27,384 nt of DNA from contig NZ_LXET01000060.1 of assembly GCF_001655005.1 (NCBI RefSeq), forward strand, positions 1 to 27,384. Reading direction: 5' to 3'. Both the position numbers and the translations under genes were made by a program. Shown piece after piece: positions 1 through 6,948 of this stretch. This DNA comes from Hafnia paralvei ATCC 29927. GTDB taxonomy: Bacteria > Pseudomonadota > Gammaproteobacteria > Enterobacterales > Enterobacteriaceae. The notes beneath the pieces are model-generated. The model saw nothing but the letters and a program-made list of their open reading frames with translations. It was not told where the DNA came from and searched no databases. Numbering within the stretch: position 1 is the stretch's first letter; every line of letters starts with the position of its first letter.

Positions 1-60
1 TTAATTTCCAATAAATCGATCGTTTGCTGCATTCCACAGCAAAACCCCGCCTTATACCCG

Positions 61-82
61 TTTGTGCACAAACTTATCCACA
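61..82 (+). promoter_or_regulatory. DnaA box next to a 12-bp palindrome, upstream of purH
   Basis: TTATCCACA at 74-82 is a perfect match to the high-affinity DnaA box consensus. It directly follows the 12-bp palindrome TTTGTGCACAAA at 61-72. The pair lies about 33 bp upstream of the PurR operator. A single box does not make an origin; a role in regulating purH or titrating DnaA is inference. Confidence 0.5.
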
Positions 83-114
83 GAACGATATTGGTGACAA
101 ATTTGACGAGCATC

Positions 115-136
115 ACGCAAACGTTTTCGTTACAAT
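115..136 (+). promoter_or_regulatory. PurR operator overlapping the purHD promoter
   Basis: ACGCAAACGTTTTCGT at 115-130 is an essentially perfect PurR box. TACAAT at 131-136 is a good sigma-70 -10 element directly abutting it, so the operator covers the spacer and bound PurR would occlude polymerase. No strong -35 lies at 17 bp. TTGACG at 103-108 would need a 22-bp spacer and is not credible. PurR repression of purHD with hypoxanthine or guanine as corepressor is established in E. coli. Confidence 0.9.
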
Positions 137-176
137 CTGGATGCGCTAAAATCTTTCGACCTCTTCCAGCGAAGGG

Positions 177-218
177 GCGTTATTTGAATAAAACGGGCAT
201 GCCGTATTCACATAACGC
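177..218 (+). other. Hairpin in the purH leader
   Basis: The predicted leader contains outer arms GCGTTAT (177-183) and ATAACGC (212-218). Inside these pair GAAT (186-189) with ATTC (206-209) and ACGG (193-196) with CCGT (202-205), around a GCATG loop and with an AAA bulge. About 15 pairs form in total. The following sequence is U-rich (TCTTTATATT) but is not a clean terminator tract. Function is unknown. Confidence 0.5.
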
Positions 219-258
219 TCTTTATATTGCGATTCCATAGCCGAGGGATATAACTACC

Positions 259-1878
259 ATGCATTCCAGTTCACAAAACACGAGCTCAGCTTCCGCTTAC
301 CGTCCGATTCGCCGTGCGCTACTCAGCGTATCTGATAAAGCCGGTATTGTTGAGTTCGCTCAGGCGCTCAGTTCGCGTGGCGTTGAGCTGCTTTCAACTG
401 GCGGCACTGCCCGCCTGTTAGCGGAAGCAGGTTTACCCGTGACCGAGGTTTCTGATTACACCGGATTCCCCGAAATGATGGATGGGCGAGTGAAGACTTT
501 GCATCCTAAGGTGCATGGCGGAATTCTTGGTCGTCGCGGCCAAGACGATGACATTATGTCTCACCACGATATTAAGCCTATCGATATGGTTGTTGTGAAT
601 CTTTATCCCTTCGCTCAAACCGTAGCTCGCCCAGATTGCTCTTTAGCCGACGCCGTTGAGAATATCGATATCGGTGGACCAACCATGGTGCGTTCGGCAG
701 CCAAGAATCATAAAGACGTTGCGATTGTGGTGAACAATAGTGACTTCGATGCCATCATTAATGAGATGGATAGCAATGAAGGTTCTTTAACCCACGCAAC
801 GCGTTTCGATTTGGCCATTAAGGCATTCGAGCACACCGCTGCCTACGATGGCATGATCGCGAATTACTTTGGAACGATGGTTCCTCCTTATTATGGCAAT
901 ACCGAAGAACCTTCTGGCCGCTTCCCACGGACACTCAATCTTAGCTATATAAAGAAACAAGACATGCGCTACGGTGAGAATAGCCATCAAGACGCTGCCT
1001 TCTATATAGAAGAGAACGTGACAGAAGCCTCCGTGGCCACCGCTAACCAGCTGCAGGGCAAAGCACTTTCCTATAACAACATCGCAGATACTGATGCCGC
1101 ACTAGAGTGTGTGAAAGAGTTTAGTGAGCCTGCTTGTGTAATCGTGAAGCATGCTAACCCGTGTGGCGTTGCCGTTGGTGGTTCTATTTTAGATGCCTAC
1201 GAGCGCGCTTATAAAACGGATCCAACGTCTGCCTTTGGCGGCATCATTGCCTTTAACCGTGAGCTCGACGCCGAAACCGCTCAGGCGATTATTAGTCGTC
1301 AGTTTGTTGAAGTTATCATTGCCCCACACATCAGCGAGCCTGCGCTTGAGTTGCTGGCAGCCAAACAAAACGTGCGCGTCTTAGCCTGTGGCGAATGGAA
1401 TGCTCGCCAAAATGGATTGGATTTCAAACGTGTTAACGGTGGCTTACTGGTTCAGGACCGCGATTTAGGCATGGTCAAAGAATCTGACCTGCGCATCGTC
1501 ACCACTCGCCAACCTAGCGAGCAGGAAATGCGTGATGCCCTGTTCTGCTGGAAAGTGGCAAAATTCGTGAAATCCAACGCAATCGTATATGCACGAGACA
1601 AGATGACCATCGGTATTGGCGCAGGCCAGATGAGCCGAGTCTACTCCGCTAAAATCGCAGGTATCAAAGCCGCCGACGAAGGGTTAGAAGTTGCTGGCTC
1701 AGTGATGGCCTCCGATGCATTCTTCCCATTCCGCGATGGTATCGATGCAGCCGCCTCTGTGGGAATCACCTGCGTCATTCAGCCTGGTGGATCAATTCGT
1801 GACGATGAGGTTATCGCCGCCGCAAATGAACATGGCATCGCGATGATCTTCACGGATATGCGTCATTTCCGTCATTAA
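259..1878 (+). CDS. purH: Bifunctional AICAR formyltransferase / IMP cyclohydrolase
   Basis: PurH performs the last two steps of purine synthesis: formylation of AICAR with 10-formyl-THF, then ring closure to IMP. The N-terminal cyclohydrolase (MGS-like) domain covers roughly residues 15-210 and includes the KTLHPKVHGGILGRR motif. The AICAR transformylase domain follows, with SYNNIADTDAAL and the catalytic Lys-His pair of KHANPCGVA at about residues 297-298. The protein is 539 residues against 529 in E. coli. The extra length is an N-terminal Ser/Thr-rich tail, and no alternative in-frame start lies closer to the conserved RRALLSVSDKAG. A GAGGGAT Shine-Dalgarno lies at 243-249. It is the first gene of the purHD operon under PurR. 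Identity is near certain from full-length similarity. Confidence 0.98.
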   Translation: MHSSSQNTSSASAYRPIRRALLSVSDKAGIVEFAQALSSRGVELLSTGGTARLLAEAGLPVTEVSDYTGFPEMMDGRVKTLHPKVHGGILGRRGQDDDIMSHHDIKPIDMVVVNLYPFAQTVARPDCSLADAVENIDIGGPTMVRSAAKNHKDVAIVVNNSDFDAIINEMDSNEGSLTHATRFDLAIKAFEHTAAYDGMIANYFGTMVPPYYGNTEEPSGRFPRTLNLSYIKKQDMRYGENSHQDAAFYIEENVTEASVATANQLQGKALSYNNIADTDAALECVKEFSEPACVIVKHANPCGVAVGGSILDAYERAYKTDPTSAFGGIIAFNRELDAETAQAIISRQFVEVIIAPHISEPALELLAAKQNVRVLACGEWNARQNGLDFKRVNGGLLVQDRDLGMVKESDLRIVTTRQPSEQEMRDALFCWKVAKFVKSNAIVYARDKMTIGIGAGQMSRVYSAKIAGIKAADEGLEVAGSVMASDAFFPFRDGIDAAASVGITCVIQPGGSIRDDEVIAAANEHGIAMIFTDMRHFRH

Positions 1879-1910
1879 TTAATTCTTTTTGTATCACATC
1901 TTCTATTTTT

Positions 1911-1932
1911 GTGCGCCTGCGGGCGCACCTTT
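1911..1932 (+). other. Hairpin in the purH-purD spacer
   Basis: GTGCGCC (1911-1917) and GGCGCAC (1922-1928) form a perfect 7-bp GC-rich stem with a 4-base loop, followed by CTTTT. The purD Shine-Dalgarno GAGGTGA begins at 1934. It could be a weak terminator/attenuator, an RNA processing boundary or a stabilising element. The U-tract is too short for confident termination. Confidence 0.5.
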
Positions 1933-1944
1933 TGAGGTGAGCGC

Positions 1945-3228
1945 ATGAATATCCTGATTATCGGTAACGGCGGGCGTGAACACGCTCTGGCATGGAAAGC
2001 GGCGCAGTCTCCGCTAGCAGATAAAGTGTACGTTGCTCCTGGTAATGCCGGAACAGCTCTGGAACCCGCATTGGAAAACGTGGATATTTCGGCAACGGAT
2101 ATCAGTGGCCTATTAGCCTTCGCCAAGAGCCACGATATTGGTCTGACGATTGTTGGCCCTGAAGCGCCTTTGGTTATTGGCGTGGTTGATGCCTTTCAAG
2201 CCGAGGGACTAAAAATATTTGGCCCCTCCCAAGCGGCTGCTCAGCTAGAAGGCTCAAAGGCCTTCACCAAAGACTTTTTAGCTCGTCATCGCATCCCAAC
2301 GGCTGAATATCGTAACTTCACCGATATTGAACCTGCTATCAGCTACATTCGTAGCCAAGGCGCCCCAATCGTGATTAAAGCCGATGGATTAGCCGCTGGC
2401 AAAGGCGTGATTGTCGCTATGACACTGGAAGAGGCTGAGGCAGCAGTTCACGATATGTTGGCAGGTAATGCATTTGGCGATGCGGGACATAGAATTGTCG
2501 TAGAAGAGTTTTTAGAGGGAGAAGAAGCCAGTTTCATCGTGATGGTTGATGGCAAAAATGTGTTGCCGATGGCAACCAGTCAGGATCATAAGCGCGTGGG
2601 AGATGGCGATACTGGCCCTAACACCGGCGGTATGGGAGCTTACTCTCCGGCACCTGTCGTTACTGACGAGATCCACCAGCGCGTTATGGATGAAGTCATT
2701 TGGCCAACCGTGCACGGCATGGCAAAAGAGGGTAACCCTTACTCTGGCTTCCTCTACGCAGGACTCATGATTTCAGCGCAGGGTCATCCAAAAGTTATAG
2801 AGTTCAACTGCCGATTTGGCGATCCTGAAACTCAGCCAATCATGCTACGCATGAGATCTGATCTGGTAGAACTGTGCTTAGCGGGTGCCGAAGGGAAACT
2901 AAACGAGAAAGAGTCTCTGTGGGATGAACGTGATGCACTGGGCGTTGTATTAGCTGCGGGCGGCTATCCAGAATCTTACCGAACCGGTGATGTTATTCAT
3001 GGCTTACCCATTAACTCGCCAGAAGGTGAAAAGGTTTTCCACGCGGGAACCCAGTTGGTTGGTAGTGATGTCGTGACACAGGGCGGGCGCGTATTGTGTG
3101 CAACAGCTCTAGGACACGGAATCAAACAGGCACAACAAAATGCCTATCAATTAGCAGAACAGATTAGTTGGGAAGACAGTTTCTACCGTAAAGATATTGG
3201 CTATCGCGCGATACAACGTACCCAGTAA
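1945..3228 (+). CDS. purD: Phosphoribosylamine-glycine ligase (GAR synthetase)
   Basis: PurD joins glycine to 5-phosphoribosylamine using ATP, the second step of de novo purine synthesis. The N-terminal GNGGREHAL is the family signature at the start of the PreATP-grasp fold. KADGLAAGKGV (from about residue 145) is the ATP-grasp nucleotide loop. GDGDTGPNTGGMGAYSPAP and EFNCRFGDPETQ form the substrate and metal site. Length is 427 residues against 429 in E. coli. The start is supported by GAGGTGA at 1934-1940. It lies 66 bp after purH, a longer spacer than in E. coli, and is probably cotranscribed with it from the PurR-controlled promoter. A hairpin terminator follows the stop. Confidence 0.98.
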   Translation: MNILIIGNGGREHALAWKAAQSPLADKVYVAPGNAGTALEPALENVDISATDISGLLAFAKSHDIGLTIVGPEAPLVIGVVDAFQAEGLKIFGPSQAAAQLEGSKAFTKDFLARHRIPTAEYRNFTDIEPAISYIRSQGAPIVIKADGLAAGKGVIVAMTLEEAEAAVHDMLAGNAFGDAGHRIVVEEFLEGEEASFIVMVDGKNVLPMATSQDHKRVGDGDTGPNTGGMGAYSPAPVVTDEIHQRVMDEVIWPTVHGMAKEGNPYSGFLYAGLMISAQGHPKVIEFNCRFGDPETQPIMLRMRSDLVELCLAGAEGKLNEKESLWDERDALGVVLAAGGYPESYRTGDVIHGLPINSPEGEKVFHAGTQLVGSDVVTQGGRVLCATALGHGIKQAQQNAYQLAEQISWEDSFYRKDIGYRAIQRTQ

Positions 3229-3238
3229 AGCCCATCAG

Positions 3239-3273
3239 GCCGAGGAGCATGACTGTGGTTCTCGGCTACTTTT
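3239..3273 (+). terminator. Putative purD terminator
   Basis: GCCGAG (3239-3244) pairs with CTCGGC (3261-3266), followed by TACTTTT. It sits between the convergent purD and yjaH stops and overlaps the end of yjaH. The loop is large (16 bases) and the U-tract is interrupted, so strength is uncertain. Confidence 0.5.
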
Positions 3274-3997
3274 ACAGCGTATCGACTGTAGGCTCCCAAC
3301 TGCAAAAATCTTCATTGGCAACCAGCAAAAGCTGCTGCCCCTCAGGAGCATCTAGCCACGCAATACCCAGCGGTAGAGATGAGTGCGATGCACGACTCTC
3401 GATCCATTTCAATTGCCAATCCTCAAGCTTCAGCGATTGAGTCTCACCAGCACAGTTGGTAAATCGGCTATTTTCCCAACGACCTTGAATCAGGCGCACA
3501 TTGCCCACGCGTAGCGCTTCAGAAATCTCAACCATATGGCGCGACTGGTACTGACTGCGAGCGATATCATCCGGCGTGAGTAGCTGCCGCTGATCGCCAA
3601 TTTGGCGCTGCATGTAGCTGAGTTCACCCTTTTCATCCAGACGCAGTTCGAGTACGTCTTTCTCGCCGCCTTGTATAGTCTGGCGCACAAGATTCAGATT
3701 ACCGTCTTGATAAGCGTAATAGCTGATTATCGTACCTTTGCCTTTTAGTGGGCTGTAGACGCTCATAATGGCCAGCGGTTGATGCTTAGCATCATCCTTA
3801 CGCCAAATACGCATCATGCCTTGATCGGCAATATAACCTGTTGCGGTGAAACGAGGAGAGGAAGTATCAGAGCTGCAACCTGAGAGGGTTACAGCAAGCC
3901 CTGCCGCGAACAGTAATGCCGCCACAGGCTTACAAATAGACAAAAGGGGCGTTAACGCCCCCCTGCTTATATCTTTCACAAACAGGCTGTGAATCAC
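3272..3997 (-). CDS. yjaH: Putative lipoprotein, DUF1481 family (YjaH-like)
   Basis: The function is unknown. The N-terminus has a hydrophobic stretch (AALLFAAGLAVT) followed by a lipobox LSGC with Cys41 in this frame, so it is a probable lipid-modified envelope protein. The mature part has no motif I can assign. Position next to hupA, and overall resemblance, place it as the YjaH/DUF1481 protein of enterobacteria. The start is doubtful: the longest frame begins with GTG at 3997, only 6 bases after the hupA stop and without a Shine-Dalgarno, and it runs through the hupA terminator (3941-3963). A TTG at 3943 would give a compact 22-residue signal peptide (MSICKPVAALLF...) and a 223-residue precursor, which fits a lipoprotein better. 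Confidence 0.8.
   Translation of the reverse strand: MIHSLFVKDISRGALTPLLSICKPVAALLFAAGLAVTLSGCSSDTSSPRFTATGYIADQGMMRIWRKDDAKHQPLAIMSVYSPLKGKGTIISYYAYQDGNLNLVRQTIQGGEKDVLELRLDEKGELSYMQRQIGDQRQLLTPDDIARSQYQSRHMVEISEALRVGNVRLIQGRWENSRFTNCAGETQSLKLEDWQLKWIESRASHSSLPLGIAWLDAPEGQQLLLVANEDFCSWEPTVDTL
3941..3963 (-). terminator. hupA terminator
   Basis: Read on the minus strand, GGGGCG-TTAA-CGCCCC (3946-3961) is a perfect GC-rich hairpin followed by TTTTG (3945-3941). It lies about 40 bases after the hupA stop. It overlaps the apparent first codons of yjaH, which argues that the true yjaH start is downstream or that yjaH depends on read-through. Confidence 0.8.
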
Positions 3998-4003
3998 GCG
4001 GTC

Positions 4004-4276
4004 TTATTTAACTGCGTCTTTCAGAGCTTTACCAGAAACGAACGCTGGTACGTTTGCTGCTGCAATTTTGATTTCCATACCGGTCTGTGGGTTGCGGCCA
4101 GTGCGCTCGTTACGATGATTCACTTTAAAAGTACCGAAACCAACCAATTGTACAGCATCACCTTCTTTCAGAGACTCGGTAATCGCCGCCAGAGTAGATT
4201 CCAGAGCTGCTTTAGCCTGAGTTTTAGACAGGTCAGCTTTTTCCGCGATTACATCAATCAGTTGAGTCTTGTTCAT
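4004..4276 (-). CDS. hupA: DNA-binding protein HU-alpha
   Basis: HU is a nucleoid-associated protein that binds and bends DNA without strong sequence preference, as a homodimer or with HU-beta. The 90-residue length and sequence match E. coli HupA almost residue for residue. The dimer core begins MNKTQLIDVIAEKADLSKTQ. The GFGTFKV stretch precedes the beta-arm, where RNPQTG carries the intercalating proline at about residue 63. Differences from E. coli include an Asn in NHRNERTG and a Met after PQTG. The start has AAGGATA at 4281-4287 just upstream. The gene has its own promoter and terminator, so it is probably monocistronic. Confidence 0.98.
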   Translation of the reverse strand: MNKTQLIDVIAEKADLSKTQAKAALESTLAAITESLKEGDAVQLVGFGTFKVNHRNERTGRNPQTGMEIKIAAANVPAFVSGKALKDAVK

Positions 4277-4390
4277 AAGTTATCCTTACAGTGTGTTTAT
4301 CGTTTGCAAAGCATCGAGTGCGACGGATATGCCGATTGACAGCACTCTCCTGCATACACGCACCGATAGCCACTTTTTTTACGCCCCCCA

Positions 4391-4420
4391 AATGTAGAAC
4401 AACCGGGGTACGAATGTGAA
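4391..4420 (-). promoter_or_regulatory. Putative hupA promoter
   Basis: On the minus strand, TTCACA (4420-4415), an 18-bp spacer and TACATT (4396-4391) make a plausible sigma-70 promoter about 115 bp upstream of the hupA start. The sequence just after the -10 is a G-run followed by an A-run (GGGGGGCGTAAAAAAA), an unusual initial transcribed region. Confidence 0.5.
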
Positions 4421-4465
4421 GCCTTAAGGGACGACAAATCAGGTGTTAAATCACGTTTTGCCGTC

Positions 4466-5056
4466 TTATTGCGCTAAATTTACACCGATATTACTAACAC
4501 CTGCTTCACGCAGGTCAGATCTTAATCCTTTGATGAGTTCCAGATCGCGCTCTTCACACTCAACAAGCAAGCGGAAAATCTCCCATTGGATATCTAACTC
4601 ATCTTGCATTGCTGGCAATTCTTTGAGCTCTTCATCAGTCATTTCACGACCGGCCTGAGTCATCTCCAGCATGCCAACGGTACGTAATGATGTCTCACTC
4701 ACCGTGATTGCATGTTCTAACATTTCACCGCTTAAACGGGAATGCACAGCTTCACCCAATGCAATACAAGCGTCAATAGCAGGGTAAACGCCATAAATAT
4801 CATAGTCGTCAGCGGAAGGAATTGCCTCTTCCAGTTTTTCTAACTGGTTATCGAAATTCACTTTAGCGTCTTTTACCGTCAACGTTTCCCAAATCAAATC
4901 CAAAATTCGGCGGTAAACCATAGGATCGCCAAATCCGGTTTGCAGACAAAATGCCTGATAATTTGGGTACATACGCTCACACAAGCTGGCGATGAACGTC
5001 AGATGTTGCCAGCTTTCCAGCTTTTCCAGCCGTTTGTGGATCGGGTTACGCAGCAT
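4466..5056 (-). CDS. yjaG: DUF416 family protein YjaG
   Basis: This is a conserved protein of unknown function. It has 196 residues, the same length as E. coli YjaG, and matches it throughout: LESWQHLTF near the N-terminus, RRILDLIWETLTVKDAKVNF in the middle, AIPSADDYDIYGVYPAIDAC, and MLEMTQAGREMTDEELKE. It is rich in acidic residues and predicted helices. There is no signal peptide or membrane segment, so it should be cytosolic. AAGAGA upstream of ATG 5056 is a modest Shine-Dalgarno. It lies 74 bp after nfi on the same strand, as in E. coli. I cannot assign a reaction. Confidence 0.93.
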   Translation of the reverse strand: MLRNPIHKRLEKLESWQHLTFIASLCERMYPNYQAFCLQTGFGDPMVYRRILDLIWETLTVKDAKVNFDNQLEKLEEAIPSADDYDIYGVYPAIDACIALGEAVHSRLSGEMLEHAITVSETSLRTVGMLEMTQAGREMTDEELKELPAMQDELDIQWEIFRLLVECEERDLELIKGLRSDLREAGVSNIGVNLAQ

Positions 5057-5130
5057 GCTAAGTCTCTTAGAGAAAAATAAGTCTCTGAAAAATAATTCCG
5101 GCGCAGTGTAACTGAAAAATCAAGAGATCC

Positions 5131-5820
5131 CTATATCTGCGCGTTATTATCAGAATGTTGGAGTAACCAGCGTTGAAAAGCTGGCCGATTAGAGGCGATT
5201 GCATCCGCCCAGCGCGTGGGTTCAGGCAAACGGTAGCCACGCATACAACTTTGGATAAAATGCAGCGCCGTAGGCAAACTAATGCGGTGCCCCGTAGAAA
5301 TAAATAACGGATTACAGCGCGCTTTACTGCGCCATACCCAACCAATCTGCTCTTGTTTGTCATTCAGTGGTTGTATTGCACCAACCGAATCACTCAACGG
5401 AGCAAACTGACCACATAAACGGCTTTTGGCAACGCCAATGGTCGGAACATCGGCTAACAAGCCGAAATGGCTCGCCACGCCCAGACGGCGGGGATGAGAG
5501 ATCCCTTGACCATCGACAACCACCAACTGTGGGCGGTGCTGAAGCATCTCCCACGCTTTGATCAGTGCTGGGTACTCTCGGAAAGAGAGAAAGCCAGGAA
5601 TATAAGGCATCTGGGTTTCAATGCGGGCAATCTGATACTCCACCAGCTCAAGTGAGGGATAACGCAACACGGCTATCGCCGCACGTGTGACGTCCCCTCC
5701 CTGTTCAAAGCCCACATCAGCACCGGCAATAAGCGTCGGTTGTTCAAAACCGAGATCGTCCGTGCGGATAATCTGGCTCGCCTTCTCCAACTGCTCTTCA
5801 CGCAGTGCTTTCATATCCAT
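5131..5820 (-). CDS. nfi: Endonuclease V (deoxyinosine 3'-endonuclease)
   Basis: Endonuclease V nicks DNA at the second phosphodiester bond 3' of deoxyinosine and starts repair of deaminated adenine. The family motifs are intact. GADVGFEQGG carries the metal-binding Asp35. MPYIPGFLSFRE carries the strand-separating Pro-Tyr-Ile-Pro wedge (from 71) and Glu82. VVVDGQGISHPRRLG carries Asp103. CNPLFISTGHR and the C-terminal GYRLPEPTRWAD follow. The 229 residues compare with about 223-225 in E. coli. The start overlaps no other gene and lies 15 bp after hemE on the same strand, so the two are likely cotranscribed. Confidence 0.97.
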   Translation of the reverse strand: MDMKALREEQLEKASQIIRTDDLGFEQPTLIAGADVGFEQGGDVTRAAIAVLRYPSLELVEYQIARIETQMPYIPGFLSFREYPALIKAWEMLQHRPQLVVVDGQGISHPRRLGVASHFGLLADVPTIGVAKSRLCGQFAPLSDSVGAIQPLNDKQEQIGWVWRSKARCNPLFISTGHRISLPTALHFIQSCMRGYRLPEPTRWADAIASNRPAFQRWLLQHSDNNAQI

Positions 5821-5835
5821 GACTTAATGCCTTAA

Positions 5836-6900
5836 TTACCGATGGTATTTACCTGACAACCGATGAACAGCCTCTACAAACGTACCCGCATGCTCCGGTG
5901 GTACATCCTGATGAATACCATGCCCAAGGTTAAAGACATGTCCGGTGCCGTGACCAAATCCCTCAAGGATAGTCGAAACTTCCTGCTCAATTCGAGCAGC
6001 AGGCGCATACAGCATGGATGGATCCATGTTTCCTTGCAGCGCAACTTTGTCACCGACACGGCGGCGAGCATCGGCAATATCCGTACTCCAATCTAAGCCT
6101 AGTGCGTCGCAGCCGGTTTCAGCCATTGCTTCTAGCCACTGACCTCCACCTTTGGTAAACAGCGTGACTGGCACGCGGCGTCCTTCGTTCTCACGGATCA
6201 GGCCATCGACAATTTTATGCATGTAGTTCAGGGAGAATTCGCGGTAATCACGCGGCGTTAACACACCGCCCCACGTATCAAAGATCATCACCGACTGAGC
6301 ACCCGCTTTGATCTGCGCATTAAGATAAAGGATCACGCTATCGGCGATTTTATCTAGCAACAGATGCATGGTCGCTGGTTCGGCATACATCATTTTTTTA
6401 ATTTTGGTGAAAGCTTTACTGCTGCCGCCTTCAACCATGTAGGTTGCCAGCGTCCACGGGCTACCAGAGAAACCGATTAAAGGTACCTGTCCAGCCAGAT
6501 TTTTACGGATGGTACGCACAGCGTTCATCACGTAACCCAGTTCATCTTCTGGGTCGGGCACAGGAAGCTTTTCAACATCCGCTTTACAGGTAATTGGCGA
6601 TGAGAAGCGCGGCCCTTCACCCGTTTCAAAATAGAGTCCAAGCCCCATGGCATCAGGAATGGTCAGAATGTCTGAGAACAGAATTGCCGCATCCAGCGCA
6701 TAACGACGCAACGGCTGTAGCGTTACCTCACAGGCCAATTCAGCATTTTTGCACAACGACATAAAATCGCCGGCCTGTGCGCGAGTCGCTTTATATTCTG
6801 GCAAATAACGTCCGGCCTGACGCATCATCCATACCGGAGTCATGTCTACCGGCTGGCGCAGCAGTGCGCGCAGGTAGCGGTCGTTCTTCAGTTCAGTCAT
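5836..6900 (-). CDS. hemE: Uroporphyrinogen decarboxylase
   Basis: HemE decarboxylates the four acetate side chains of uroporphyrinogen III to give coproporphyrinogen III in haem synthesis. It is cytosolic and a homodimer. It has 354 residues, as in E. coli. TPVWMMRQAGRYLPEY supplies Arg27 and Arg31, which bind substrate carboxylates, and LFSDILTIPDAMGL supplies the catalytic Asp77. GFSGSPWTLATYMVEGGSSK and FNLGHGIHQDVPPE are the other family signatures. The start is supported by GGGAG on the minus strand (6912-6908). It lies 48 bp after nudC and 15 bp before nfi, all on the minus strand. Confidence 0.98.
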   Translation of the reverse strand: MTELKNDRYLRALLRQPVDMTPVWMMRQAGRYLPEYKATRAQAGDFMSLCKNAELACEVTLQPLRRYALDAAILFSDILTIPDAMGLGLYFETGEGPRFSSPITCKADVEKLPVPDPEDELGYVMNAVRTIRKNLAGQVPLIGFSGSPWTLATYMVEGGSSKAFTKIKKMMYAEPATMHLLLDKIADSVILYLNAQIKAGAQSVMIFDTWGGVLTPRDYREFSLNYMHKIVDGLIRENEGRRVPVTLFTKGGGQWLEAMAETGCDALGLDWSTDIADARRRVGDKVALQGNMDPSMLYAPAARIEQEVSTILEGFGHGTGHVFNLGHGIHQDVPPEHAGTFVEAVHRLSGKYHR

Positions 6901-6948
6901 CCTTTGGCTCCCTAATTAATCTCATCGCATTGTAGCATGACCCATGCG

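Noticed and set aside
103..108. TTGACG as the -35 of purH
   Set aside because: The spacing to TACAAT is 22 bp, too long for sigma-70; the PurR box position indicates the promoter anyway.
3989..4339. 116-codon open frame antisense to hupA
   Set aside because: It overlaps hupA completely and has no recognisable domain.
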